Positions 50,503 to 59,323 of a stretch of 64,000 nucleotides of DNA are shown piece by piece. Positions within the stretch are counted from its first letter, which is position 1, and each line of letters opens with the position of its first letter. The notes below the pieces were generated by a model that made no database searches, had not been told where the DNA came from, and saw nothing but the letters and a program-made list of their open reading frames with translations. Location: positions 1-64,000 of the forward strand of contig CAZVMN010000001.1 of the NCBI GenBank assembly GCA_964629015.1, written 5' to 3'. The position numbers were made by a program, and so were the translations under genes. This DNA is from Oceanococcus sp964629015 (GTDB lineage: Bacteria > Pseudomonadota > Gammaproteobacteria > Nevskiales > Oceanococcaceae).

Positions 50503-51765
50503 TTAATCCTGAATGAATAACAGCGCGGGCGTTTCCAGCAGTTGTTTGATGCGCTGGATGAACGAAGCAGCAATCCAGCCATCGACGATGCGGTGATCAA
50601 ACGAGGAGGACAGATTCATCATCATGCGCGGCATCACCATACCCTGCTGGATCACCGGTCGTTCGACCATCTTGTTGACCCCGACGATAGCCACCTCGGG
50701 GGCATTGATCACCGGGGTGGACGCGATGCCCCCCATCGGACCCAAGCTGGAAATCGTGATCGACGACCCGGACAGCTCCTCGCGCTTGGCGGTGCCGGCG
50801 CGCGCCGCGTCGGCCAGGCGTTTGAGCTCTGCGCCCATGCCCCAGATGTCTAAGGTTTCAGCATGCTTCACCACCGGCACGACCAGACCATTGTCGGTCT
50901 GCGCCGCGATGCCAATATGCAGCGCCGCGATCTGGTGGAGCACGCCCGCCTCATCATCGAAGTTGGCGTTGATCTGCGGAAACTCCGGCACCACCTTGAC
51001 CAGCGCCTGCATCAGAAACGGCAGGACCGTCAGCTTGGTTTGGTCGTCGCGCCGAGCTGCATTTAGATGCTGGCGCAGTTTTTCCAATTCCGTAACGTCG
51101 CATTCCTCGACATACGCGAAATGCGGGATACGCTGCTTGGTTCGCTGCATCGCGTCGGCGATCTTACGACGCAAGCCGATGACTTTGATCGACTCAACCG
51201 CGGTACGATGGGCCTGACGCGGTGCCTGGGTTGTGGCCGCCCCCACGCCGCGGACATGCGCATCCAGATCCTCATGCCGGATCCGCCCTGCTGGTCCTGT
51301 GCCTTGCACATCGCTCAGTTGCACGCCCAATTCACGCGCTCGCCGGCGCACCGCGGGCGATGCCAACGGTTTCTCGCCGGGCGAGCGCGGCAGGCGAGGT
51401 TGAGCTTGAGGCACGCCGTCGGCTGGTGGCGTTTGTTTTTTCTCAGCGGCAACCGCCACGTCCGAGCTTTTTGCGGGCACTTGCTCGGGCGACGGCGTCA
51501 CATCCGAATCAGGCACCAACCCGCCTTCGACTTCGATCAGAACCAGTGGGCCACCCACCGCAACCAAATCTCCAGCCTCACCCTTGAGCTCGAGAATCTT
51601 GCCGGCCACGGGCGATGGAATCTCCACCGCCGCCTTCTCCGTCAGCATGTCGCACAACGGCTGATCTTCAGTGACCTGGTCGCCGACAGCGACTTTCCAC
51701 TCGGCGATTTCGGCCTCAGCAATGCCTTCGCCGATATCCGGCAGCTTGAAGGTATGCACACCCAT
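50503..51765 (-). CDS. bkdB: Branched-chain 2-oxoacid dehydrogenase E2 (acyltransferase)
   Basis: This 420-residue protein carries one N-terminal lipoyl domain (residues 1-80, lipoyl Lys in MLTEKAAVEIPSPVAGKI) and a Pro/Ala/Ser/Thr-rich linker. A peripheral subunit-binding domain follows (about 130-170, SPAVRRRARELGVQLSDVQG then GPAGRI). The acyltransferase domain ends in SSFDHRIVDGWIAA, with the catalytic His and Asp. The ATG shares one base with the E1 beta stop. The neighbour leucine dehydrogenase supports branched-chain substrates. Confidence 0.94.
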   Translation of the reverse strand: MGVHTFKLPDIGEGIAEAEIAEWKVAVGDQVTEDQPLCDMLTEKAAVEIPSPVAGKILELKGEAGDLVAVGGPLVLIEVEGGLVPDSDVTPSPEQVPAKSSDVAVAAEKKQTPPADGVPQAQPRLPRSPGEKPLASPAVRRRARELGVQLSDVQGTGPAGRIRHEDLDAHVRGVGAATTQAPRQAHRTAVESIKVIGLRRKIADAMQRTKQRIPHFAYVEECDVTELEKLRQHLNAARRDDQTKLTVLPFLMQALVKVVPEFPQINANFDDEAGVLHQIAALHIGIAAQTDNGLVVPVVKHAETLDIWGMGAELKRLADAARAGTAKREELSGSSITISSLGPMGGIASTPVINAPEVAIVGVNKMVERPVIQQGMVMPRMMMNLSSSFDHRIVDGWIAASFIQRIKQLLETPALLFIQD

Positions 51766-52781
51766 CACGCAGCCTCCATCACACGGTACAACGCCTCCTT
51801 AAGGCGCTTGGGTCCTGGGAAATATTCCCACTCAAAAGCATGCGGGTACGGCGTATCCCAGCCGGTGACGCGCTCAATCGGGGCTTCCAGGTGATAGAAG
51901 CAATATTCCTGCACTTCTGCGATCAGCTCGGCACCGAAACCCGAGGTGCGGGTAGCTTCATGGATCACCACGCAGCGGCCGGTCTTTTTTACCGACTCCA
52001 CGATGGTGTCGATATCCAGCGGAATGATGGTGCGCAGATCGATGATCTCGGCATTGATGTCCGTTTCCGCGACCGCCGCTTCGGCCACATGCACCATGGT
52101 GCCGTAGGCCAACACAGTGACGTCGGCCCCTTCACGTACGCATTTCGCCTTGCCCAGAGGGATGGTGTAGTAGTCCTCCGGCACCTCGCCCAGCGGATGC
52201 TTGGACCAGGGCGTCAGTGGCCGGTCGTGATAGCCCTCGAATGGGCCGTTGTAGATGCGCTTGGGCTCGAAAAACAGCACCGGGTCATCGTCTTCGATGG
52301 CGCTGATCAGCAAACCTTTGGCGTCATACGGATTGGACGGAATCACCGTCTTGAGACCGCACACGTGGGAGAACACACCCTCCGGTGACTGGCTATGGGT
52401 CTGGCCGCCGTAGATCCCGCCGCCCACCGGCGACCGCACGGTGATCGGGGCGAAGAACTCACCCGCCGAGCGATAGCGCAGACGTGCAGCTTCGGAAACC
52501 AGTTGGTCAAACGCGGGGTAGATGTAGTCGGCGAACTGGATTTCCGCGACCGGGCGCAGGCCATATACGCCCATGCCGATGGCCATGCCAAGAATGCCGG
52601 ACTCGGAAATCGGCGTGTCGAAACAACGCTGCTTGCCGTACTTTTTCTGCAAACCTGCAGTGGCACGGAACACACCGCCGAAATAGCCCACATCCTCACC
52701 AAAGGTCAGCACATCCGGGTCGCGGGCCATCATGATGTCCATCGCCGAGTTAATCGCCTGGATCATATTCATGCGTGCCAT
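51765..52781 (-). CDS. bkdA2: Branched-chain 2-oxoacid dehydrogenase E1 beta
   Basis: This 338-residue beta subunit of the thiamine-diphosphate E1 decarboxylase has MNMIQAINSAMDIMMARDPDVLTFGEDVG near the N-terminus, ISESGILGMAIGMG, and TVRSPVGGGIYGGQTHSQS. The C-terminal domain has DLRTIIPLDIDTIVESVKKTGR. It begins 2 bases after the alpha subunit stop and overlaps the E2 start by one base. Confidence 0.95.
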   Translation of the reverse strand: MARMNMIQAINSAMDIMMARDPDVLTFGEDVGYFGGVFRATAGLQKKYGKQRCFDTPISESGILGMAIGMGVYGLRPVAEIQFADYIYPAFDQLVSEAARLRYRSAGEFFAPITVRSPVGGGIYGGQTHSQSPEGVFSHVCGLKTVIPSNPYDAKGLLISAIEDDDPVLFFEPKRIYNGPFEGYHDRPLTPWSKHPLGEVPEDYYTIPLGKAKCVREGADVTVLAYGTMVHVAEAAVAETDINAEIIDLRTIIPLDIDTIVESVKKTGRCVVIHEATRTSGFGAELIAEVQEYCFYHLEAPIERVTGWDTPYPHAFEWEYFPGPKRLKEALYRVMEAA

Positions 52782-52783
52782 GA

Positions 52784-54013
52784 TCAGTACCCCGCTTGCT
52801 GACGTTGACGACGCAGGTGAACAGGCAGTTCCTTGAACACGTCATCAAACATGCTCGCTGGACTGCACGGCGCGGTGCCCAGGGTGCCGTGGCTTTCGGC
52901 CTCTTTGAGGTCAGCCAGCACCTGAGCATCCAGCTCTGCTTCCAATGCACTGTGCCGTGTTTCGTCCCATTCGCCCAAACCAATCAAGTGCTGCTTGAGG
53001 CGCTGTATCGGGTCGCCCAGAGGCCAGCTGGTCGCTTCGGCCGCCGAGCGATAGGCGCTGGGATCATCCGAAGTCGAGTGGGCCGCAACACGGTAGGTGT
53101 ACAGCTCAATCAGACTCGGTCCGAGGTTGCGGCGGGCGCGCTCGGCAGCCCAGCGGGTCACCGCATACACGGCGAGAAAATCATTGCCATCGACGCGCAG
53201 TCCGGGGATGCCATAACCTATCGCACGCGCGGCAAAGGTCGATTGTTCACCGCCAGCAATCGCCTGGAAGCTGGAGATGGCGTACTGATTGTTGGTGATG
53301 TTGAGCACAACCGGTGCTTGATAGACCGAGGCAAATGTCAGTGCGTTGTGGAAATCCGACTCTGCCGTGGTGCCTTCCCCGATCCACGCCGCAGCAATGC
53401 GCGAATCCCCTTTGTAAGCCGACGCCATGGCCCAACCCACAGCCTGCGGATATTGGGTGCACAAATTGCCGGAGATGGAGAAGAAGTTGGCCTCGGCGAC
53501 GGAGTACAGCACCGGCAGCTGGCGCCCTTTGGTGCGGTCTTTGGGGTTGTTGAAAACCTGGCACATCAGATCGACCAAAGGCCATTCACGCGCGACCAGC
53601 ATGGATTGCTGACGGTAGCTGGTGAACAGCATGTCATCGTCTTCCAACGCGTAGGCCTGAGCCACCCCGCACGCCTCTTCACCAGTGCACTGCATGTAAA
53701 AGGAGGTCTTGCCTTGGCGCTGCGTTTTCAACATGCGAGCGTCGAAGGCACGGGTCAGCATCATGTGACGCAAACCGTTGCGCAGCACATCGGGGGACAA
53801 CTGAGGATCCCACTCGCCCACCGCTTGCTGCTGATCATCGAGCACGCGGATCAGGGTGAACGGGTAGTCACGCAGCCGATCGTCTGGTGTGTCCACATCC
53901 GGTCGCGCCACCGTGCCCGCATCCGCGATGATGAAATCGGAAAAATCCGGTTCTTCGCCAGGGCGGCTTGGTGGTTCGGGGATGTGCAGCTTGAGTGTGT
54001 TTTTTTTGTCCAT
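52784..54013 (-). CDS. bkdA1: Branched-chain 2-oxoacid dehydrogenase E1 alpha
   Basis: This 409-residue alpha subunit binds thiamine diphosphate through the GDGX(24-30)NN-type motif, here GEGTTAESDFHNAL ending in LNITNNQYAIS. Further support comes from KTSFYMQCTGEEA, GRQLPVLYSV, IRVDGNDFLAVYAV-like residues and TYRVAAHSTSDDPSAYR with the phosphorylation-loop-like region. The chosen ATG at 54013 is preceded by GGAGGAGAGGAG; the longer frame upstream overlaps leucine dehydrogenase. Confidence 0.95.
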   Translation of the reverse strand: MDKKNTLKLHIPEPPSRPGEEPDFSDFIIADAGTVARPDVDTPDDRLRDYPFTLIRVLDDQQQAVGEWDPQLSPDVLRNGLRHMMLTRAFDARMLKTQRQGKTSFYMQCTGEEACGVAQAYALEDDDMLFTSYRQQSMLVAREWPLVDLMCQVFNNPKDRTKGRQLPVLYSVAEANFFSISGNLCTQYPQAVGWAMASAYKGDSRIAAAWIGEGTTAESDFHNALTFASVYQAPVVLNITNNQYAISSFQAIAGGEQSTFAARAIGYGIPGLRVDGNDFLAVYAVTRWAAERARRNLGPSLIELYTYRVAAHSTSDDPSAYRSAAEATSWPLGDPIQRLKQHLIGLGEWDETRHSALEAELDAQVLADLKEAESHGTLGTAPCSPASMFDDVFKELPVHLRRQRQQAGY

Positions 54014-54038
54014 GTCTCCTCTCCTCCGGCTGCCAGCG

Positions 54039-55088
54039 CTAGCGCGTACGACCGAGCTTGTCTCTGGCCATGGCATCGGCGATTTCATTGGGTGGGCGTT
54101 TTTCACGCTGCGCGGTGGCGAAGATTTCACTCAGGCGCGGGCCGATGTCGCGAAGCCGACCCTCGACATCCGCACTGCTCGAATCGCCCAGATATTCCGC
54201 CGAACAGCTGATGATGCCGCCAGCGTTGATCACATAGTCCGGGGCATACAGGATGCCGCGCTCGAACAAGCGCTGACCGTCGCTATCGCGCAACAGCTGA
54301 TTGTTCGCCGCACCCGCAACGATGCGCGCCTGCAGACGCGGGATGCTGTCGCTGTGCAGAATCCCGCCAAGCGCACAGGGCGCAACCACATCGACGGGCT
54401 GATAAAGAATCTCGTCGACCGCCACCGCCGTCGCGGCAAAGCGGTCGCAGACTTCTTCCACCACGTCGTCATCGATGTCAGCGACAAACAACTCTGCGCC
54501 GGCGTCATGCAGGTTGGCGCACAGATGCCTTCCAACATTGCCCAAACCCTGGACGGCGACCCGCAAGCCTTGCAGATCATTGCGCCGCAGAGCGGACTGA
54601 GCCGCAGCCTGAATGCCATAAAACACACCGCGCGCGGTCTTGGGTGACGGATCACCACCCGCCCCGTCACCGCTTTGAGGCAAACCGCTGACATAGCGGG
54701 TCTGCCCCGCGACGATCTGCATGTCGGCCTCGCAGATGCCCACATCTTCGGCGGTCACGTAGCGGCCGGCCAGGCCCTCGACAGCGCGCCCAAAGGCGCT
54801 GAACAAAGCCTCACTTTTGTCGCGTCGCGCATCACCAAGGATCACCGCTTTGCCGCCCCCCAGCGGCAAATCCGCCAGGGCATTCTTGTAGCTCATTCCC
54901 CGCGACAGACGCAGGACATCCTGCAAAGCCGCATCCTCAGACGCGTAGTTCCACATGCGGCAACCTCCCGCACCTGGGCCCAAGGCGGTGGAATGAACCG
55001 CAATGATCCCGCGCAAGCCCGAATCGACATCGCGCACAAAGTGCACGAACTCATGCTCATCGTAGGCGGAATGACTGAACAGCGACAT
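54039..55088 (-). CDS. Leucine dehydrogenase (Glu/Leu/Phe/Val family)
   Basis: This 349-residue enzyme oxidatively deaminates leucine, valine and isoleucine to 2-oxo acids with NAD+. The substrate and catalytic lysines Lys68 (RGMSYKNAL) and Lys80 (PLGGGKAVI) sit at the positions known for Bacillus leucine dehydrogenase. The NAD-binding motif VQGLGNVGRHLC and NAGGIISCSAEY are also present. It is first in an operon with the branched-chain 2-oxoacid dehydrogenase genes, whose substrates it makes. AAGGAGA precedes the ATG. Confidence 0.94.
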   Translation of the reverse strand: MSLFSHSAYDEHEFVHFVRDVDSGLRGIIAVHSTALGPGAGGCRMWNYASEDAALQDVLRLSRGMSYKNALADLPLGGGKAVILGDARRDKSEALFSAFGRAVEGLAGRYVTAEDVGICEADMQIVAGQTRYVSGLPQSGDGAGGDPSPKTARGVFYGIQAAAQSALRRNDLQGLRVAVQGLGNVGRHLCANLHDAGAELFVADIDDDVVEEVCDRFAATAVAVDEILYQPVDVVAPCALGGILHSDSIPRLQARIVAGAANNQLLRDSDGQRLFERGILYAPDYVINAGGIISCSAEYLGDSSSADVEGRLRDIGPRLSEIFATAQREKRPPNEIADAMARDKLGRTR

Positions 55089-55104
55089 CCTGTCTCCTTA
55101 AATA

Positions 55105-55122
55105 CAGTTATGTATATTACTG
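55105..55122. promoter_or_regulatory. Imperfect inverted repeat upstream of the leucine dehydrogenase operon
   Basis: CAGTTATGTATATTACTG has CAG/CTG ends and matches its reverse complement in six of eight arm positions. It is AT-rich, lies 17 bases before the ATG and overlaps a possible -10 region, which suits an operator. Lrp-type regulators that control bkd operons bind AT-rich sites with similar ends, but the length (18) differs from the E. coli Lrp consensus. Confidence 0.4.
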
Positions 55123-55178
55123 AGTACGAGATTACCCTGATCGTTGACAAAAACCAAGGGCTCAACTGGCCGTCGCTG

Positions 55179-56225
55179 CTATATCCAACGTTTACGACGG
55201 AAGAACACCAACACCCCGCCGACCACGCAAATCATCACGCCCCAAACGAACAGATAGCCGTACTTCCAGTCCAGTTCAGGCAGGTTGTAAGGGCTGTCGG
55301 TATTGAAGTTCATGCCGTAAAGCCCAACCAGGAAGGACAGCGGCACAAACACCGTGGACATCACCGTCAGCACTTTCATGACATCGTTCATGCGATGGCT
55401 GATCAGCGCCAGATGGGTATTGAGCAGATCCGCCGCGCTCTCCCGCAGGAAGGCCAAACCCTCGGCGTAGCGGTCCGCGTGATCCATGCAATCACGCCAA
55501 TAGATGTGTTGCTCGGCGATGCCATCCATCTGCTCGCCTTCGAGCAACTCACGCACCACTTCTTTCTGGCGCTGAGCTTGGCGCAGCAATGCGGACAACA
55601 GACGTCGCACACTGTAAATATCGCGACTCATATCCGCGTGCGCTTCTTCGACGCGTTCTTCCAGCTCGTAGAGCTGCTCGGTGATACCACTGATCAAGGG
55701 AAAACCGAGATCCACGGCCAAGTCCATCAGCGCGTACAAGAGATAGTCTGACCCTGCGGTGCGAATGACACCGCGACCGGCTTCGAGACGGCGACGCACA
55801 GGGTCGAACAACTCACCCTGCTCATGCACGGATATCACCAGGTGAGGCCGGATAAACAAACTGAGCTGTTCGAAACTCGCGTCCCCGTCATCCACCAAGG
55901 GAATCTGCAGCACGGCAAAGGAGTGTTGATCAAAGGATTCCAGTTTGGGTTTTTGTCCCAGATGCTGAACATCCTCCAGCGCCAGCCTGTGCAGACCGTA
56001 GCTGGCGCCCAAGGCATCCAATCCTTTGGTGCCCGGCACACCAACAATGTCCAGCCAAAGGCACTGCCGCTCCGGCACCGGTGGCAGCTCGGAAAAATCC
56101 CTCAGCTCGCCCTGCTCCAAGGTCTGCCCGTCATAGCGCGTCCACAATATCCGGACCCGGCTTTGCTGCTCGAACAAACTGCCCGGGCGTTGCCCCGGCT
56201 GAATCGCATCCGACTTAGCCCACAT
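55179..56225 (-). CDS. CorA/ZntB-family divalent cation transporter
   Basis: This 348-residue protein has a large cytoplasmic alpha/beta domain followed by a long helix, then two C-terminal membrane helices. The signature GMN is in PLSFLVGLYGMNFN, at the end of helix 1. The last helix is VWGVMICVVGGVLVFF, followed by a basic end RRKRW. The family carries Mg2+, Co2+, Ni2+ or Zn2+; the ion here cannot be told from sequence. The start overlaps the mscS-family stop by 11 bases. Confidence 0.92.
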   Translation of the reverse strand: MWAKSDAIQPGQRPGSLFEQQSRVRILWTRYDGQTLEQGELRDFSELPPVPERQCLWLDIVGVPGTKGLDALGASYGLHRLALEDVQHLGQKPKLESFDQHSFAVLQIPLVDDGDASFEQLSLFIRPHLVISVHEQGELFDPVRRRLEAGRGVIRTAGSDYLLYALMDLAVDLGFPLISGITEQLYELEERVEEAHADMSRDIYSVRRLLSALLRQAQRQKEVVRELLEGEQMDGIAEQHIYWRDCMDHADRYAEGLAFLRESAADLLNTHLALISHRMNDVMKVLTVMSTVFVPLSFLVGLYGMNFNTDSPYNLPELDWKYGYLFVWGVMICVVGGVLVFFRRKRWI

Positions 56226-57327
56226 CGCTCTTCATCCATACATCGCGTTGAGGGAACGGTATCACCACCCCGTGCTCGCGGAATACCTTGTCGATAGCGA
56301 AGCGCAGATCACTGCCCACGCGGCCGCGCAGATTCACATCGCGGATGTAGGTGCGCAATTCAAAGTTCAGCGAACTGTCGCCGAAACTCACGAAGTAGGC
56401 GTGGGTGTCGGGCACGCCCGGGGTATTCAAGGGCAGTGTGGCTTCATGGGCCAACCCAACCTGGACCAGCAGGTCGCGCACCAACTCGGTATCTGAGCCG
56501 TAAGCCACGCCAACACTGATCACCACTCGAGTAAATGGGTCGCGCAAGCGCCAGTTGTACACTGCAGTAGAGATCAATTCCGAATTGGGAACGACCACGC
56601 TGACCCGGTCCAACGTTTCGATTTCCGTGGCACGAATGTGAATCTTGCGCACTTCGCCCTCGACACTGCCAACGCGCACATAATCGCCACGCCGCACCGG
56701 GCGTTCGCTGAGCAGAATGATTCCCGACACGAAGTTGTTGACAATGTTCTGCAAGCCGAAGCCAATCCCCACCGACAGCGCACCGGCAACAATCGCCAAG
56801 TTGGTCATATTGAAACCGGCGGCGGACAAGCCAACCAGTATGGCGAACACGAAACCGACGTAGCCCAGCATGGTGGACACCGATTCGCTGGTGGCCGTAT
56901 CAAAATGACGGACTTTCACCAGCCGGCGCTCAAGAACTCCACGCAACACCCGCGCAATGGAGATCAGCACCACCGCCAGCATCACACCGAAGACCAGGCG
57001 CACCGGCACGATGTGGATACCCGCCACATTGAAGCCGGCTTGGGCAACATGCTTGAGCACATCGGACGCAACCTGCTCCATACCCAGGGCGCGTAGCGAC
57101 AACAACCCCGCCGCAAACCACAACACGCACATCAGCGACCAATGCAGCCAGACCAGTTCACTCATGCGCTGCCCCGGACGCAGCTGCAAGGTCGCCGTGA
57201 CCCGCTGAGCCCAGGTCGCCTGCAACCGCGGTAAACGTCGGATCAACAGAAACGACAGGGTATGCAGCAAAGCCGCGATGCCAACGATAACGGCGACGGA
57301 CAACCAAGGGGACATTGCGTCAGGCAT
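56215..57327 (-). CDS. MscS-family mechanosensitive channel
   Basis: This 370-residue (from the ATG at 57327) membrane protein has about five helices. The MscS core is present: the pore helix region NLAIVAGALSVGIGFGLQNIVNN with Gly/Ala spacing, then FVSGIILLSERPVRRGDYVRVG and the beta domain with RATEIETLDRVSVVVPNSEL. The C-terminal domain has LNFELRTYIRD. Upstream ATGs at 57393 would add 22 residues and overlap the divergent gene, so the shorter start is preferred but not certain. It is coupled to the CorA gene. Confidence 0.9.
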   Translation of the reverse strand: MPDAMSPWLSVAVIVGIAALLHTLSFLLIRRLPRLQATWAQRVTATLQLRPGQRMSELVWLHWSLMCVLWFAAGLLSLRALGMEQVASDVLKHVAQAGFNVAGIHIVPVRLVFGVMLAVVLISIARVLRGVLERRLVKVRHFDTATSESVSTMLGYVGFVFAILVGLSAAGFNMTNLAIVAGALSVGIGFGLQNIVNNFVSGIILLSERPVRRGDYVRVGSVEGEVRKIHIRATEIETLDRVSVVVPNSELISTAVYNWRLRDPFTRVVISVGVAYGSDTELVRDLLVQVGLAHEATLPLNTPGVPDTHAYFVSFGDSSLNFELRTYIRDVNLRGRVGSDLRFAIDKVFREHGVVIPFPQRDVWMKSDVG

Positions 57328-57391
57328 GCAGGTGATGATGTGATCAGATCGCCGGTATCCTCCGGCGAGTTTGAGCACACTGTCAATCATC

Positions 57392-57820
57392 ATGTCGCGC
57401 GCTCCAGAACTTCACCGCGCCTACCTGGCAACCCGCTATCGCATCCTGACCGCAGAGGCCGATCGGCCATTGGATATGCGCATCGGCGAACACAACGCCA
57501 GGCTGGACCAAACGCTGCACCAACACAAGGTGCAGCAAGGGGCTTTTCTGACCGCGTGCAACCCATACAGCCAGCCACTCGACGGCCATGAAAACCAGGC
57601 GCGAATGGAGGCTTTGCGGTGTGCATTGAGCATCGAGGGTTGGCGTTGGTGGCCAGGATTGGGCATCCCAGAGGCATCCGACTGGTCGCCCGAAGACAGT
57701 GTCTTTGTTTTGCACATGGACCGGCCAACAGCCTGCAGTTGGGGGCACCGTTATGCGCAAAACGCGCTGGTTTACGTGAGCGCGGGCAGCGCACCGGAGC
57801 TGGTCTGGCTGGTCGACTGA
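57392..57820 (+). CDS. DUF3293 domain protein
   Basis: This 142-residue soluble protein matches DUF3293, with ITACNPYSQPL-like sequence (here LTACNPYSQPLDGHENQAR), LGIPEASDWSPEDSVFVL, and YAQNALVYVSAG. The function is unknown in all members. It is divergent from the mscS-family gene with a 64-base gap. No clear ribosome site precedes the ATG. Confidence 0.85.
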   Translation: MSRAPELHRAYLATRYRILTAEADRPLDMRIGEHNARLDQTLHQHKVQQGAFLTACNPYSQPLDGHENQARMEALRCALSIEGWRWWPGLGIPEASDWSPEDSVFVLHMDRPTACSWGHRYAQNALVYVSAGSAPELVWLVD

Positions 57821-57865
57821 ATCCCGCGCCCGCTATGATCACCACAAGTACATCTGCTTGTTCTC

Positions 57866-58894
57866 ATGACGTCTCCCACAGCCCTGATCAATGACGCGGG
57901 AAAACCCCGCTTCGGCCACTTCGATGATGCGCTGAGCATCAATATTGGCGATTACAAACACCGCACGCCGTTGGGCCGACCCGCCGGGTGGCTGGCACGC
58001 TGGATGGGCTACAAACGCTTTCAGTATTTCGGCATTCTCAGCGACAACGTGCTCGCCGGCTGCGCGCTGGTGCATCTGCGCCATGCGGCGATGGCCTTCG
58101 TCTACGTCTACTCGCCCGAGCGCGGCATGCAATTCGAGAAAACCTTCCGACTCCCGCTGGGTCTGGGATGCCGTCTTTCGGACAATCCGCGTGACGGCGT
58201 CAGCCGCTTGCGCAGCGGACGCACCACCATCGAACTGGGCTACAGCGACAACCCGCGGGTCAAAACTCTGAGTGTGAAGGTCCCGGGCAAGCTCAACATC
58301 GAAGCGCGGTTTGATGAAACCGCCGGCCAATTTCAGCCCATGTCTCTGTGTACCCGGATCGGCCGTAACGGCTGGGTTTATGCGCACAAAGTGGCCGCCC
58401 TGCCGGCCACCGGTCACATTGAATGCAAAGGACGTTTGTACGATCTGGAAGAGTGTCAGGCCTACGCTCACCACGATTTCTCCGCCGGCTACATGCGTCG
58501 GGAAACCTTCTGGAACTGGGCTTGTTTCTCCGGCACCTCCACAGCTGGCGAGCCGATTGGCCTGAACGTGTCCTGTGGCGTCAACGAAACCAGTTATTCG
58601 GAGAATTGCTATTGGCACAACGGCCGCTTGCACACGCTGGGTCTGTGTCAGTTTGACTATGACTGGGATGCCCCGAGCGAGCACGATTGGCGTGTGACCA
58701 ATCACGATGGCCGTCTCGACATGGTGTTTTCACCGGCCGGGGCCTACACCGAACGCTTCAACCTGGGTTTCGCCGCCAGCGATTTCAAACAGATTTTTGG
58801 TCACTTCAGCGGCCGCATCGTGGGGGCGGATGGCGAGTTGATTGATGTCCTGGCCATGCCCGGATTTGTCGAGGATCAGTACGCCAAGTGGTAG
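57866..58894 (+). CDS. DUF2804 domain protein
   Basis: This 342-residue soluble protein matches DUF2804. It has RWMGYKRFQYFGILSDNVLAGCALVHLRHA at the start, then THKHAA-like KVAALPATGHIECKGRLYDL, HHDFSAGYMRRETFWNWACFSG and VFSPAGAYTERFNLGFAASDFKQIFGHFSG. The beta-rich fold resembles lipocalin-like AttH/CrtC proteins. No activity has been shown. It lies 45 bases after DUF3293 and 9 bases before arfB, so all may share a transcript. Confidence 0.88.
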   Translation: MTSPTALINDAGKPRFGHFDDALSINIGDYKHRTPLGRPAGWLARWMGYKRFQYFGILSDNVLAGCALVHLRHAAMAFVYVYSPERGMQFEKTFRLPLGLGCRLSDNPRDGVSRLRSGRTTIELGYSDNPRVKTLSVKVPGKLNIEARFDETAGQFQPMSLCTRIGRNGWVYAHKVAALPATGHIECKGRLYDLEECQAYAHHDFSAGYMRRETFWNWACFSGTSTAGEPIGLNVSCGVNETSYSENCYWHNGRLHTLGLCQFDYDWDAPSEHDWRVTNHDGRLDMVFSPAGAYTERFNLGFAASDFKQIFGHFSGRIVGADGELIDVLAMPGFVEDQYAKW

Positions 58895-58903
58895 CGTGAT
58901 GCC

Positions 58904-59323
58904 ATGCTTCACATCAACCCATACCTGCAGATTCCGCTGAGTGAGATTGAACTCAGTCCGATACGCGCCCAAGGCGCAGGCGGACAGAACGTCAATAAGG
59001 TCTCCAGCGCCATCCACCTGCGCTTTGACATCCACGCCTCGTCACTGCCCGAGCGCACGCGGGAACGCTTGCTGCAACAGGCCGATCAGCGCATCAGCAA
59101 AGACGGCGTGCTGATCATCAAGGCCCAGCAATTTCGCACTCAGGAGCAGAATCGCGAAGATGCGCTGGCGCGTCTGGCGGACTGTATCCGTCGCGCCGAT
59201 TTCAAACCCAAAGCTCGCAAGCCGACACGGCCGACTCGCAGCTCCCAGCGCAAAAGGCTCGACAGCAAAACCAAGCGTGGCAACGTCAAACAGCTGCGCG
59301 GTCGGATCAACGATGGCGACTGA
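58904..59323 (+). CDS. arfB: Ribosome rescue hydrolase ArfB (YaeJ)
   Basis: This 139-residue protein hydrolyses peptidyl-tRNA on stalled ribosomes lacking a stop codon. It has the RF-type GGQ in RAQGAGGQNVNKVSSA and lacks the stop-recognition domain. A basic C-terminal tail (KPKARKPTRPTRSSQRKRLDSKTKRG) is the part that enters the empty mRNA channel. It overlaps the GNAT-C39 gene by 11 bases. Confidence 0.95.
   Translation: MLHINPYLQIPLSEIELSPIRAQGAGGQNVNKVSSAIHLRFDIHASSLPERTRERLLQQADQRISKDGVLIIKAQQFRTQEQNREDALARLADCIRRADFKPKARKPTRPTRSSQRKRLDSKTKRGNVKQLRGRINDGD

Noticed and set aside
55105..55122. Exact Lrp operator
   Set aside because: The palindrome has the right ends and AT content, but its length does not fit the E. 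coli 15-base consensus, so I list it only as a candidate operator.
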